A DNA stretch of 64,000 nucleotides. Origin: Aselliscus stoliczkanus (lineage: Eukaryota; Chordata; Mammalia; Chiroptera; Hipposideridae). The translations under genes and the position numbers were made by a program. This document shows, piece by piece, positions 54,430 to 64,000 of this stretch (position 1 is its first letter; each line of letters starts with the position of its first letter). The stretch spans positions 10,077,501 to 10,141,500 of the forward strand of contig CM066736.1 in NCBI GenBank assembly GCA_033961575.1. The letters run 5' to 3'. The notes beneath the pieces are model-generated. The model was given only the letters and a program-made list of their open reading frames with translations. It searched no databases and had not been told where the DNA came from.

Positions 54430-55270
54430 GAGAGTGTGATCTTAACTATGAGAATAACATGACTAGGAGAAGAGAAATACCCTACAACAGTGAATGGGCA
54501 TGGTGCAGTGTCCTTGGAGTTAAGGGAGAACCTAGACTTGCAAACCATCCCCAAAGCAGATGTTCCAAGACACAGCTACACAAGGACTGCGTATGATTTG
54601 GAAGTGCTGAACTGATATTCAATACATATTAGATTGATGAATGAATGAATGAATGAGTGAATGAATGAACTGTTTTAAGACGGGGTGCACGCAGTATTTT
54701 CAAAAGACCTAACCCTACTCACCATTCCCCTGGGAAACTGTCTAAACCCCATCCTTTGGAGGAATTCATCCATGGATGAGTTCAACAGGCAAGTTCACAT
54801 AGATCTTATTAAGCAGAAAATACCACTTGTACCTCAGGTAAAAGAACACCTGTGCCTTGGGTTAAAAAAAAAGGGACACCGGGGCTCAATGATAGGAGGC
54901 CCTGAAGAGTTCCTAGGGTCTTCAGCCCCTCCTGACGTGCGACTTCCATAATGCATGTCCCCAACAGCAACAGGGGAGATGTGGGAACTAAGCCCAGAGC
55001 ATCCTTCTTTTCAGCCCCGAGGTTCTGTCCTGGGCTAAAGAGACGAGGATGTGGGCGAAGAGCTTGGTTCTTAGCCCAGTCCAGGACTGATATAGCCATT
55101 ATCTCTAGAAGCTTCTTTTCTATGTTCTTTTCCACAAAACGTTTATGCACCTGGCTGGGTGCTAGGTACTTGGGAATAATGCCTAAGATATGGCCCTCGG
55201 CCTCAAGCATCTCAGCTGAAGATGGGTAATTATTTCTGAAAAGATCATTTAAGTACACTATAGTCAGTGC
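54430..55270. other. no gene seen
   Basis: A (GAAT)n stretch lies at about 54637-54670. The 168-codon minus frame (54809-55315) overlaps a 92-codon plus frame and looks partly repeat-derived ('aagatatggccctcggcctc' resembles an old repeat). I do not call it a gene. Confidence 0.45.
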
Positions 55271-55279
55271 AGTTCTTTT

Positions 55280-55460
55280 TTCAGGCATTATCTCACAAAT
55301 TATCTCTGAACACATGAAATGAGTAGAGTCACCACTCTATTTAGCTGAAAAGACAGTATGTGCAATTAACTCTTCAGGCAAATCTTATAAATGATCTCTG
55401 AACACATATGAAAAGGGTAAAGTCATCACTTGATTTAATTAAATGGAGATGCAAAAACGT
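55280..55460. repeat. diverged tandem duplication, period about 93 bp
   Basis: Two units start 'ttcaggca' at 55280 and 55373. They share 'tatctctgaacacat' / 'gatctctgaacacat' and 'gagtcaccact' / 'aagtcatcact', with many differences, so the duplication is old. Confidence 0.75.
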
Positions 55461-55599
55461 TTGGCTCGTGGTTGGTGCTCAATAAATACTGAATGAATAA
55501 ATATTGAAATAGTGAATGAATATTGAATAAATAAGTTGAAGGAACTACTCATCTAGGGCAGAGACCAACTAGCTGCTCACTCAACCCATTACCTTTTCC

Positions 55600-55960
55600 T
55601 CTCTGATAGGTAGATAGACTATGTTTCCCAGCATTGTTTGCAGTTAGGTATAGTCACATGACAGTGTTCTGGCCAATGGGATGTAACAGAAATGATATGT
55701 GCACATCTAGACCAGGTCCATCAACAGTACCCATGATGCTTCTCTGCCAGCAAAATGGAGAGACTATGGCCCTAGAGGAGGCTGGAGTCACAAGATAAAA
55801 GGAACCTGGGTCCCTGACTGACCACATGGAAGACATCTCACCTATGAGGAGCCCCTGATTGGCTGTTAGTGTGAGAGGGATAAGCTCCCATTGGGTGAAT
55901 TCACTGAAGTTCTTGGGGTTCTTTGTTATAGCAGCAAGCTTATCCTGCCTTATATGCTGC
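55600..55960 (+). mobile_element. old LTR-like repeat (MaLR candidate)
   Basis: 'actatgtttcccagcattgt', 'tctggccaatgggatgtaac', 'ggaacctgggtccctgactg' and 'gttatagcagcaagcttatc' follow the order of a common mammalian LTR-like repeat. Edges are uncertain. Confidence 0.5.
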
Positions 55961-55989
55961 TCAATCACTCCCTACCCATTGACAACTTT

Positions 55990-56990
55990 CCGGCCCACAG
56001 CTAATACATATAATAACTTCATGTGAATCAGAAAAAGGCACCCCTGCCCCACGTTCACCCTGTTGTCTGTCCCTCCATTTCTCACATAGACTGAAAATTC
56101 CCCAGACATCAGTCATTCTCATACCGTCTTCATGATTTTTGCAACATCCATATGCTGCCTGTCCTAAGATACTTAATGATTTTCTTCATGCCAACCCACT
56201 TTGTTGTCAAGTACGCTCATTTCAAAAGGCAACTCTATTGCTGCAGTCACTGGCAATCCAGGAGGGTCCTTTGCTCCAAGTAGAAAGTCACCTGAAAAAT
56301 CCACGCAAAGAACACAAAATACTGTTGGTAAATTTGAATCTGATAACCCTGAAAGGTCTCTGCGCTGGAGGGGAGCTCTGTTTAAGAGAGGTTAGCACAT
56401 GTTGGAGGGGGTGAAGCAGGAAGAACACCAAGCTAGGGTTTGCTACCTGAAGCAATCAAAAGGAACGGGGATATTTTTCACTGTGTGGTTAAATGTTATA
56501 TAATGTTCTGTCCTTGTCTTCCCCAGACTAAGGAACTTTGTTTGGGGAGATCACTTAGATGAAATGTGGTCAGTCTCTGGGTCCTAATATGTGGTTAGGA
56601 CCAATGACATGTGGAGGGTCTTTGGGATTTCATTTCTCTGTCCCACCTCTGCCAGCCCCAGCATGCAAGCTTGCAGAGTCATAAGGGCCTTCCCCCTCTG
56701 AGTTGTAAAACTGAGGTGTGATTCCCACAAGTTTTCCCAGGCAGAATTACTTCTCGCAATCACGCCCCCACCCAACTAATCAGCTCCAAATCCCTTTCTT
56801 TACACCTTCCCTCTCCTTTGTTCACCCTCCACTTGTTCCCAGGAAACTGCAACTCAGAAGGTGACAAAGTGGTTTCCTCCAGGACACAGATCTCCCGTGG
56901 CCACCTGCCCTTTGAGTACTACATCAGGGGAAAAAGAGAAACACACACACACCTGCACACAGCAACCCCCTAGAGCACTACCCAGGAAGA
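55990..56990. other. no gene or clear repeat seen
   Basis: Unique-looking sequence with short overlapping frames; a small (AC)n at 56940-56952. Confidence 0.4.
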
Positions 56991-56995
56991 AAGAG

Positions 56996-56998
<3 letters not shown>

Positions 56999-57042
<44 letters not shown>

Positions 57043-57043
57043 T
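56999..57043. repeat. (GT)n microsatellite
   Basis: About 18 GT dinucleotides with one TA interruption near the end. Confidence 0.95.
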
Positions 57044-57369
57044 AAAGGGGGGATGGTGTTCTCAAATGCCCACACCAGTCTGCTTAACAAGTCGATATTA
57101 TTTTAACGACTTTTCAATTTGATTTACAGAGAATAGAGTGTGCATTTAGAAAAGATCTCAAGGCCCATTCCAATTCTTAAAATAATAATGAAAATTTAAA
57201 ATATTTAATAATCATTATTATTACTATTCTACAATGCTGCCAGGAAGTCTGCAGCTAACCAGTTACACGATCTTGCTGAGTTGCTTTGCCTCTCCTTACG
57301 GCCCCATCCAGCCCAAATATTTATGACTTTATAATTCCATAAAGTATTTACAAGGTATAAATAATTCCA

Positions 57370-57590
57370 TAAAGTCACTGCCACTGGGGGAGACAGTATA
57401 GAGCTCTGCCATCCACTAGCTGTGTGTCCTCGGGCAAGTGACTCAGCCTCTCTGTGCCCAGTATCCTCATCCCTATAAAGAGAGATGAGACTAGTACCTA
57501 CTTGGTTAGGCCTTAAAGAGAGTAAAAGAAGTTAATCCACATAAAGCGTTATGTACTGTGCCTGGTATATGCAGTAATTAAATACCATTG
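57370..57590 (+). mobile_element. MIR SINE
   Basis: 'ccatccactagctgtgtgtc', 'gcaagtgactcagcctctct' and 'tgtactgtgcctggtatatg' follow MIR order. Confidence 0.88.
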
Positions 57591-57599
57591 TGCTGGAAC

Positions 57600-57760
57600 C
57601 CAAGTGGGGCGGCCTCTGCATGCCTCCATTTCTCTATTTGTCAAATGGGGCTGCCGATGGCACACTCCCACAGGGCTGTGGTGAGGATTGAGTTAGTAGC
57701 CGTGACTGGCATATGGTCAGCGCCCACCCAATACACGGCAGCTATTATTACTGCTGTGAT
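57600..57760 (+). mobile_element. MIR SINE, 3' two thirds
   Basis: 'catttctctatttgtcaaat', 'ggctgtggtgaggattgagt' and 'gactggcatatggtcagcgc' follow MIR order directly after the previous MIR. Confidence 0.78.
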
Positions 57761-57769
57761 TGTTGTTAT

Positions 57770-58125
57770 TCCCATACAAAGTCCCGGGACCCAGTGAGGT
57801 GGCCTCTGCAGGTGAGAGCGCTCCTCCTACCAGAGTTTAGACTCTTTCAAGATGGGAAAGTTCAGGAATCCAGAGCTAGGTAGGGCTGATTTGCAAAACC
57901 ATTGCAGGTGGCCCTGCCTAACATCCAGGCACCAGGCAGCCCTGTGCAGCTCAGAAAGCAAGGTGGGAGGAGGAGAGAGGAAGGAGGGACAGGAGATGGA
58001 GAAAGGAAGGGCCTACAGCTCATCACTGCCATTCTGAAGATTACAGGAAGACTAACAGGGCCCCCACGGCCTCGGGGATGAGCAAACACAATCTTTGTGC
58101 TGTGCCTTTGTTGAGTAACCAGAGC
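57770..58125. other. no gene seen
   Basis: Unique-looking sequence with a GGA-rich block at about 57963-58010. Confidence 0.4.

Positions 58126-58130
<5 letters not shown>

Positions 58131-58168
<38 letters not shown>
58131..58168. repeat. (GT)n microsatellite
   Basis: About 19 uninterrupted GT dinucleotides. Confidence 0.96.
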
Positions 58169-58169
<1 letters not shown>

Positions 58170-58544
58170 TTTCTCCCTTTTATTCCACTAATGAAAGGGA
58201 AAGAGAAGAAAGATTCCCCTTTAGAAAATCAGGAGACAAGAGGAAAGCATTAAACGCTGAAACCCCGGAAGGCATCTGCAGAATTTACCCACACAAGGCA
58301 AATTCCTTATTTCTCTAAAGCCTTCCCATGGTGGCGCTGGCCAGGTGCTGGTGGCTAAGTGAACCATTGTCACAGAGGAGAGGGACAAGTTCAGGTTGGC
58401 TCTCAGGACCTGTGGGCATTGGAGACAAAGGGAGAGAGGGAGAAGGTTCTTACTGGGGATGTCCCCAGAGGTGTGAGAGCCATGTGGGGACAGAGAGGTT
58501 TGACAAGGCAGATAAAGCCAGGGAGCACTTCATAGCAGAAACCC

Positions 58545-58680
58545 TGGTCTGGGCATCTGAGCTGTCATTTCCGGTCTGGCACTAGTCTGCTATGTGACCT
58601 TGGGCAAGTCCCTTCCCTTCTCTAGGTTCTCATTTTCACATCTGAAAAATGAAAGCGTAGAAAAAAAATGGCACCTGGGA
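58545..58680 (+). mobile_element. MIR SINE fragment
   Basis: 'tgctatgtgaccttgggcaa', 'gtcccttcccttctctaggt' and 'tttcacatctgaaaaatgaa' follow MIR order. Confidence 0.78.
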
Positions 58681-58984
58681 GTCCTTCTAACCTTATCCTT
58701 TTGCACTGAGGACTTTGGGCCAAGCTTTAAATCAGCCCCTGGGATATCATATTGAGAGGTCATTGAGAGACAATTATCGTGAACACTCCTGCAGGTGCTT
58801 TGATCCACATCCAGTTAATACGCTGCCGTGTTTCATCAAGCCTCCTTTTATGGACATAGCACAGATGGTTCTAGTATATTCTTTCTCCAGGCTTGGGTCT
58901 AGAGAAGGGATCAGAGCACGCTTGGTGATAAAGACTGAGAATGGAAACATTGTTTTGAGGGCTAGAATGTAATTGTTTAAATGA

Positions 58985-59530
58985 TCACCCACTCATCCAT
59001 TCTTCCATAAAACCAGCCAATCATCCATCTATCTATACATGCATAGATGTTTCCATCATTCATCCATTAATCAACCCATTTATCAGTTTATCCCTGTATC
59101 CATGCATCTGTACATACACACACGCATACATATATATGCACACAGATGTGACCATTCATCCATTCATTCATTCATCCAAACTTTCATCCATTGATCCATT
59201 CATACATATATACATACAGACCATCCATCCATACATTTATCCTTCCATGCATCCACCCAAATATCCATTCATCTATCCATTCATATACCTATCTATTCAT
59301 CTACCCATGTACTTATCCATTCATCCATGAACCCATACATGCATATATAACTACATACCTACCTACTTTCCTACCTGCCTACATACATATATACAGTACC
59401 AACAGCCTTCTAACCATGATTTATCCATCTATGCACCCATTTATTCATTTATCCATAAAGTGATACACCATCTCCCATTCATCCATCCATGCATCCGTCA
59501 TTCATTATCCATTCATCTGCTCTCTGCAAG
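58985..59530. repeat. degenerate CATC/CATT/CATA array, about 545 bp
   Basis: Tetramers CATC, CATT, CATA and CTAC make up most of it, with irregular interruptions. It is the complement type of the GGAT arrays at 25.4, 43 and 52.4 kb. The 64-90-codon Ile/His/Pro/Tyr frames here are artefacts. Confidence 0.92.
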
Positions 59531-59699
59531 GCACTGTGGATACAGAGAGGGGAGCCTCATCCGTCTCTTTAAGGAGCTCACTATTGACAGACAACAGAAC
59601 AGATATTTTCAATAAAGTGTGCAAACCCTTATGATAGAAAGGAAAGAGACAGAGGTGAGAATGGGGGGAAATATGTGTAACTATCAACTAATGAACCAT

Positions 59700-59880
59700 T
59701 CCTATGCTCCTGGGTCATTGCTTATACTTCATACCAGTTTTTGAGCTCGATATTATAATCCTCATTGTGGTGATGAGGAAACAGTGACTTAAAGAGCTTA
59801 ATTCATTCTCCCGCAGTCATAGAGCAGGTGAGTAATAACAGCTAAGACTCAAACATCCTTGTCTGAGAGCCCACGCCCCT
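59700..59880 (-). mobile_element. MIR SINE
   Basis: 'gtggtgatgaggaaacagtg', 'acttaaagagcttaattcat' and 'gagcaggtgagtaataacag' are the MIR complement. Confidence 0.75.
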
Positions 59881-60067
59881 CCCATAGTCAGCCATTCCAA
59901 TGGAAGAAGCAGGAATAAAAGCAAAGAAAGTCAGAAATCACAAAGTTCATCAGAAGCCCCAGGCCAGAAAGGGCCTCTAAAGATCTCCTGTCTTGGCAGG
60001 TAAACCCTATCACAGGGGATAGGTGAGGGAGCCTTTCCTTTTTAAAGGAATAGAGATTCTAACACCT

Positions 60068-60540
60068 TGTGGTAGGCAGAAAATGGCTGCTTACAAGTCC
60101 ATGCCCTAATCCTTGGTACCTGTGAGTATGTTACCTTACGGGGCAAAAGGGACTTCGCAAATGTGATTAAGTTAAAGCTCTTGAGAGGGGGACGATTATC
60201 TTGGGTTATCTAGATGGGTTCAATCACTGGGTCCTTATAAGAGGGAAGAAAGAGGATCAGAGTTGGGGAAGGAGATTTAGAAAGCGGAGCAAAGGTCAGA
60301 GGGGTGCAGAGGCCATGAGAAAAGGAATACTGATGGTGGAGAAGCTGGGAAAAGACAAGTAAATGGATTCTTCTCCACAGCCTCCAAAAGGGATATAGCC
60401 CTGCTGACACCTTGATCTTAGCCCAGTGAGACCAATTTCACATCTCTGTTCTGCAGAACCATAAAATATGCATTTATATTGTACTAAGCCAATAAGTTTG
60501 CAGTAATTCATCACAGCAGCAATCAGTAACCAACGTACAC
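60068..60540 (+). mobile_element. MaLR-type LTR with 5-bp target duplication
   Basis: It starts 'tgtggtaggcagaaaatggc', with 'catgccctaatccttggtac', 'atgttaccttacggggcaaa', 'tgattaagttaaagctcttg', 'gggtccttataagagggaag', 'gctgacaccttgatcttagc' and a final 'atcagtaaccaacgtac'. CACCT flanks it (60063-60067 and 60541-60545). It is a solo LTR of the same broad type as 36040-36461 but on the other strand. Confidence 0.9.
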
Positions 60541-60664
60541 CACCTTGGTATGCCCTGCCATTATCAGCCTCTTCTGCCCCAAGACTCAAGAAATTATTAT
60601 ATTTGATAGCAGTATCCCTTCTGATTTTGTTTCTTAGAGCATCAACATTGAACCTGCATTATGC

Positions 60665-61030
60665 ATAACAGCTCTATTGAGATAGAATTTACAGGCCATA
60701 GAATTCATCCACCGAGAGTGTACGCTTCCATTGAAAGTGGTTTTTAGTATCTTCACAGATACTTGCTATCAGCACCACAGTCAGTGTTGTAGTATTTCTA
60801 TCACCTCCAAAAGAAACTCTGTACCCTTTAGCTATCATCTCTCTAACCTCCCAGCCCTCCACTCCCCACCCCACCCCTGCAGCCCTAAGCAACCACTAAG
60901 CTACTTTCTGTCTGTATTGATTTCCCTGTTCTTCACATTACATACGAATGGAATAATATGTGATCTTTTGTTGCTGGCTTCTTTCATTTAGCATAATGTT
61001 TGCAAAGTTCATTCATGTAGGATGTGTTGG
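60665..61030 (-). mobile_element. L1 3' UTR fragment
   Basis: 'agctctattgagatagaatt', 'gtacgcttccattgaaagtg', 'aagcaaccactaagctactt' and 'ggcttctttcatttagcata' are the complement of an old L1 3' end. Confidence 0.85.
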
Positions 61031-61272
61031 TACACTCTGGAAACAGGGCATATTCATAGCGGTGCAGGGTTCTGGGCTGAGGTGGTGCCTGATGTAGGCT
61101 GGAGTGACTTGGAGACGGGTGAGAAGTCTGTGAAGCCTGGAGAAACCAGGGAAGGCTTCATGGAGGTGATGGCTTTCAAAAGATGATAAGACTTAGGTGT
61201 TTGAAGCAGGGCGTAAGCAAAGAGACAGTACTGACTCACTGAAAAGCTCTGTGTTGGACAAAAGGAGAAATA

Positions 61273-61338
61273 ACTCCTAATAAGAAATAATGATAATAAT
61301 GACAATAACTACAATAATAATAATAATAACAATAATAA
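61273..61338. repeat. (ATA/AAT)n trinucleotide repeat
   Basis: Imperfect AAT triplets with CAAT and GAC interruptions, leading into a MIR. Confidence 0.9.
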
Positions 61339-61344
61339 ATATTG

Positions 61345-61500
61345 TTCTAAAGATTATAGGAGCTCATTGAGTCCTCATAGTGATCCTTTGAAGCAGGTAA
61401 CATTATCATCCCCATTCTACAGATGAGAAAACTAAGGCACAGAGAGATTAAATAATTTGACCTAGATTGCAAGTTAGAGCTGGGAGGAAGCCAAAATCAG
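61345..61500 (-). mobile_element. MIR SINE
   Basis: 'catccccattctacagatga', 'gaaaactaaggcacagagag' and 'attaaataatttgacctaga' are the MIR complement. Confidence 0.88.
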
Positions 61501-61569
61501 CCAGCTGGGTTGCTGTGAGTGGCAGAGGCAAGAGAACAAAATTACTGTAAGAGCAAAGGCTGTTAATCT

Positions 61570-61785
61570 AGACCTTCAAACATTGAATCTAGATATTTGG
61601 GGGTTCAAATCATGACTCTATGATTTGAATTTTCTGGCTTTGGAATCCTATCAAAGTCCCCTACCTTTCCTGACCGTAACTTTTCTGCCTGAAAAATAGG
61701 ACACAGAAATGAATTAGTTCAGTCTTCAGAGGGTTGATGTGAGGGTTTCCAGAAATCAGTCATCTAAGTAAGAATTCAATAAATA
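61570..61785 (+). mobile_element. decayed MIR SINE
   Basis: 'gggggttcaaatcatgactc' and 'agtaagaattcaataaatat' bracket a decayed MIR. Confidence 0.5.
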
Positions 61786-61839
61786 TTCAAATTGGCGGGG
61801 AGGGGTGGGGATGGGCGCTGATCTTATTTTCTTTTATGG

Positions 61840-62600
61840 TGAGGGCCTTCGAAACACAAGAGCCAGGCAGGCCACATCCGGTGCCCATAGCGGGAAAGCC
61901 AAGTGTGCCAGCTATCCTGCTGCCATAAATTGCTGTGTGTGCCATGGCCTCAAAGCCTCCTGACTTATACGTCAGTTTTCAGCATTTCACTCCCTGAACA
62001 TGTGAGCGGGGGTGGGCCTCGCTCTGAAATGAAAACACACACACGCGCGTGCACACACACTCCGACCAGGAACCAGCTATTGTGGGAGGCAGTTGAACTT
62101 TCTACTGTTCATATTTGAGTCAGCAGGAGCTCACAATTGCTTCCCAAGTCCTATTTATGGCAGTTTTGTTTTGGAAGGCGTTAGCGAGGGCGCGGGTGGC
62201 AGACGGATATTGTTGTTTTTCAGAAAGTCTATTTAAAAAACAGAATACCGTGTCTGGTGGGGTTTGAAACAATGAGGATAAACATACGCTCCGGGTGATG
62301 TTTTTCCCTTCATTCACTTGAGCTTTTGTTGAAACCTAAATGTGAAAATGACCATGGACAGATAGCCTATTATGGACACAGTTTTTTGTTTGTTTGTTTG
62401 TTTTTCCTTTCTTTTGTTAAAAAGATAAAGGGCTTCTAAGAGACACCCCCTAAATATTTGAATCAACTCCCTGATAGAATCTCTATAAGCACCTGCACTC
62501 ATCCTCAGCTGCTCTTGTAAAATCAGAATTAGTTCATTTGATGTATAATTATGTGTGTAAGTCCTGCCTTCCTTACTGACCAGGCAAAGGGGCTCCGTCA
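61840..62600. other. repeat-free stretch, possible conserved element
   Basis: Transposon signatures are absent for about 760 bp. It has a short 'acacgcgcgtgcacacac' alternating tract at 62038-62060, CArG-like 'cctatttatgg' at about 62151 and 'ccataaattgctg'. Short frames show no domain. A conserved enhancer or an untranslated exon is possible, but this is inference only. Confidence 0.28.
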
Positions 62601-62649
62601 CCTCAACAGGGCCATTTAGCTCATGGGGCAGGAGGAACAGGAATCAACT

Positions 62650-62740
62650 TTGGGCTCTGCCTTTCACTAGCTGCAACAAATGATTTAACCTTTCAGGGCC
62701 TCCATTTCTGTAAAACAAGGGATAAGAAGAATTGTTTTCA
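62650..62740 (+). mobile_element. MIR SINE fragment
   Basis: 'ctctgcctttcactagctgc', 'atttaacctttcagggcctc' and 'catttctgtaaaacaaggga' follow MIR order. Confidence 0.78.
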
Positions 62741-62744
62741 TTCA

Positions 62745-63235
62745 TTCATCCATGCACTTTTTGAAAAATTCTCTGAGCACTAACTTTGGGCTGGGCAGTG
62801 TTCTCATCACTGAAAACAAAGCAGTGAACAAAACAGACTCTGATTCTACCCTCAGTCTGGTGCAGGATGACAGATCCTAAACAAAATAAGAAAACTACAT
62901 AGCAAGTTAAACAGAGATAAACTAGGGCAGGGAAGGGGGAATTGGGTAAGAGTGTGTGTGTGTGCGCGCATGTGTGCGTGTAGTGTTAGAGTGGGGGGTT
63001 TAGATAGAATGGTTTAGAAAGCCCTCACTGAGAAGATCTAAAAGAGGTGAGAGAGCAAACCATGCAGATACATGGGGAAAGAATGTTCCGGCAGAGGGAA
63101 CAGCACGTGCAAAGGCCCTGAGGTAGGAGTGTGCCTGCTGTGATGCAGAAATAGCCAGGGAGCCAGGAGGGGGTGGGCAGGGGCAGAAGGGGTAAGGGGT
63201 AGGAGATGAGGTCAGAGAGATAACCTTGTAGAGGG
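62745..63235 (+). mobile_element. old interspersed repeat, family not named
   Basis: 'gcagtgttctcatcactgaa', 'agcagtgaacaaaacagact', 'gaatgttccggcagagggaa', 'cagcacgtgcaaaggccctg' and 'gagatgaggtcagagagata' form a familiar mammalian repeat, sense orientation. I am unsure of its formal name (L2 or MER type). A GT/GC tract lies at 62951-62980. Confidence 0.6.
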
Positions 63236-63239
63236 GATT

Positions 63240-64000
63240 ATCTCATTGTAGGATCCACATACAAAATAGATATACAATGACCAGATTGTAGATGGTGAAC
63301 CCACAAAATTGAATGCGTGAATGAGTGAGTGGAGACTGAATGATATCTCATGCATCCATCAGCACGCTAGGATCAGAGAAGTCCACTGACTCGCCCAAAG
63401 CCACTGAGCTGGTTTGGGAAGAACTTGTAACTAGGCCTTGGGATCCATCTCACTGTACCAAAGGTCATTGACACAGATAAAATCATCCATCTCCACCCTC
63501 CCCCAACCCAACTCCAAATGCCAACAGTTGCCACTGTGACATGACAGGTTCTGCTAACCGTCCCACAGTGCACAGGACAGGCCCTCACTAGAAACAATTA
63601 TCCAGCCCCAAATGTAAACAGTGCTGCAGTTGAGAGAAACCCTGGCTTAGGGGAAAGAGCCCCAAATCTGTTGCTGTGTTTTCCTTCTTCCAACTCCCAT
63701 TGTTTTAAACTCGACATGGTGATTCTCAAGGGCGTGTGGGGAGCAGATATTACAAGACTGAATGGGGGGTGGGACTCACTCCCGCCTCCACACTCTCTGG
63801 GAGGATTCCAGGCTAGGATGAATTCAATCCTGTTTTCCCTTCCCGGGATCTTTGTTGAAGGCATTAGCATGAACTGGGGGAAAGGGTGGGGCAAGGAGCT
63901 AGCACAGTTTTCCAAAATAAAGTCACAGATAAGAGATTAAGATCCATGAGACTGTTGCTCCACAGCACAAAGCCTTCTGCTCGGCATGGAGGGATAAGAG
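63240..64000. other. no gene seen; MIR scrap near 63370
   Basis: 'agagaagtccactgactcgc' at about 63376 is MIR-like on the minus strand. The remainder is unique-looking, with overlapping 105- and 89-codon frames that show no domain. Confidence 0.4.

Noticed and set aside
54809..55315. 168-codon minus-strand frame
   Set aside because: Partly repeat-like, overlapped by a plus-strand frame; no recognisable family. Kept only as a note.

Overview
The window reads as non-coding mammalian nuclear DNA. I found no intact protein-coding gene, rRNA, tRNA or other functional RNA gene. The open frames present are short, overlapping, and explained by transposon remnants, simple repeats or chance. There are no CpG islands and no operon-like packing; MIR, L2, L1, MaLR-type LTR, MER2 and MER20 remnants cover much of the sequence. 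It is most likely an intergenic or intronic stretch.

The host looks like a bat, probably a rhinolophoid (horseshoe or leaf-nosed) bat. This is inference from the younger elements: three short tRNA-derived SINEs that share one head and end (4.1, 17.7 and 39.9 kb), one long composite SINE with that head (45.4-45.8 kb), and a second SINE type at 54.2 kb. They resemble tRNA SINEs I associate with horseshoe bats (Rhin-1-like). A consensus search would be needed to fix family and species.

Layout. 0-4 kb: MIRs, a deleted mariner, a MER2. 4-12 kb: first young SINE, an LTR with a perfect hairpin, MER20. 12-20 kb: L1 3' fragments on the minus strand, MIRs, second young SINE. 20-25.5 kb: long L2, a hAT element, a stretch rich in transcription-factor-like motifs, a GGAT array. 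26-28.3 kb: a four-layer nest (L2 > LTR > Tigger > small MITE). 29-37 kb: LTRs, including a solo LTR with a 5-bp target duplication. 37-46 kb: a GA/TG tract, L2 and L1 with a nested SINE, GATA/GGAT arrays, the composite SINE. 48-49.2 kb: a 1.1-kb GGT/GAT minisatellite with longer-period organisation. 49.8-52 kb: a second mariner with the same deletion, a Z-DNA-prone tract, a second copy of one MITE. 52-64 kb: further GGAT-type arrays, an LTR with target duplication, L1 and MIR pieces, and unique sequence at 61.8-62.6 kb.

No genes work together here. The observations most worth checking are the shared-deletion mariner pair, the composite SINE, the two paired MITE families, the GGT minisatellite, and a few repeat-free stretches that could be enhancers. 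I see nothing I would call a new biological system.
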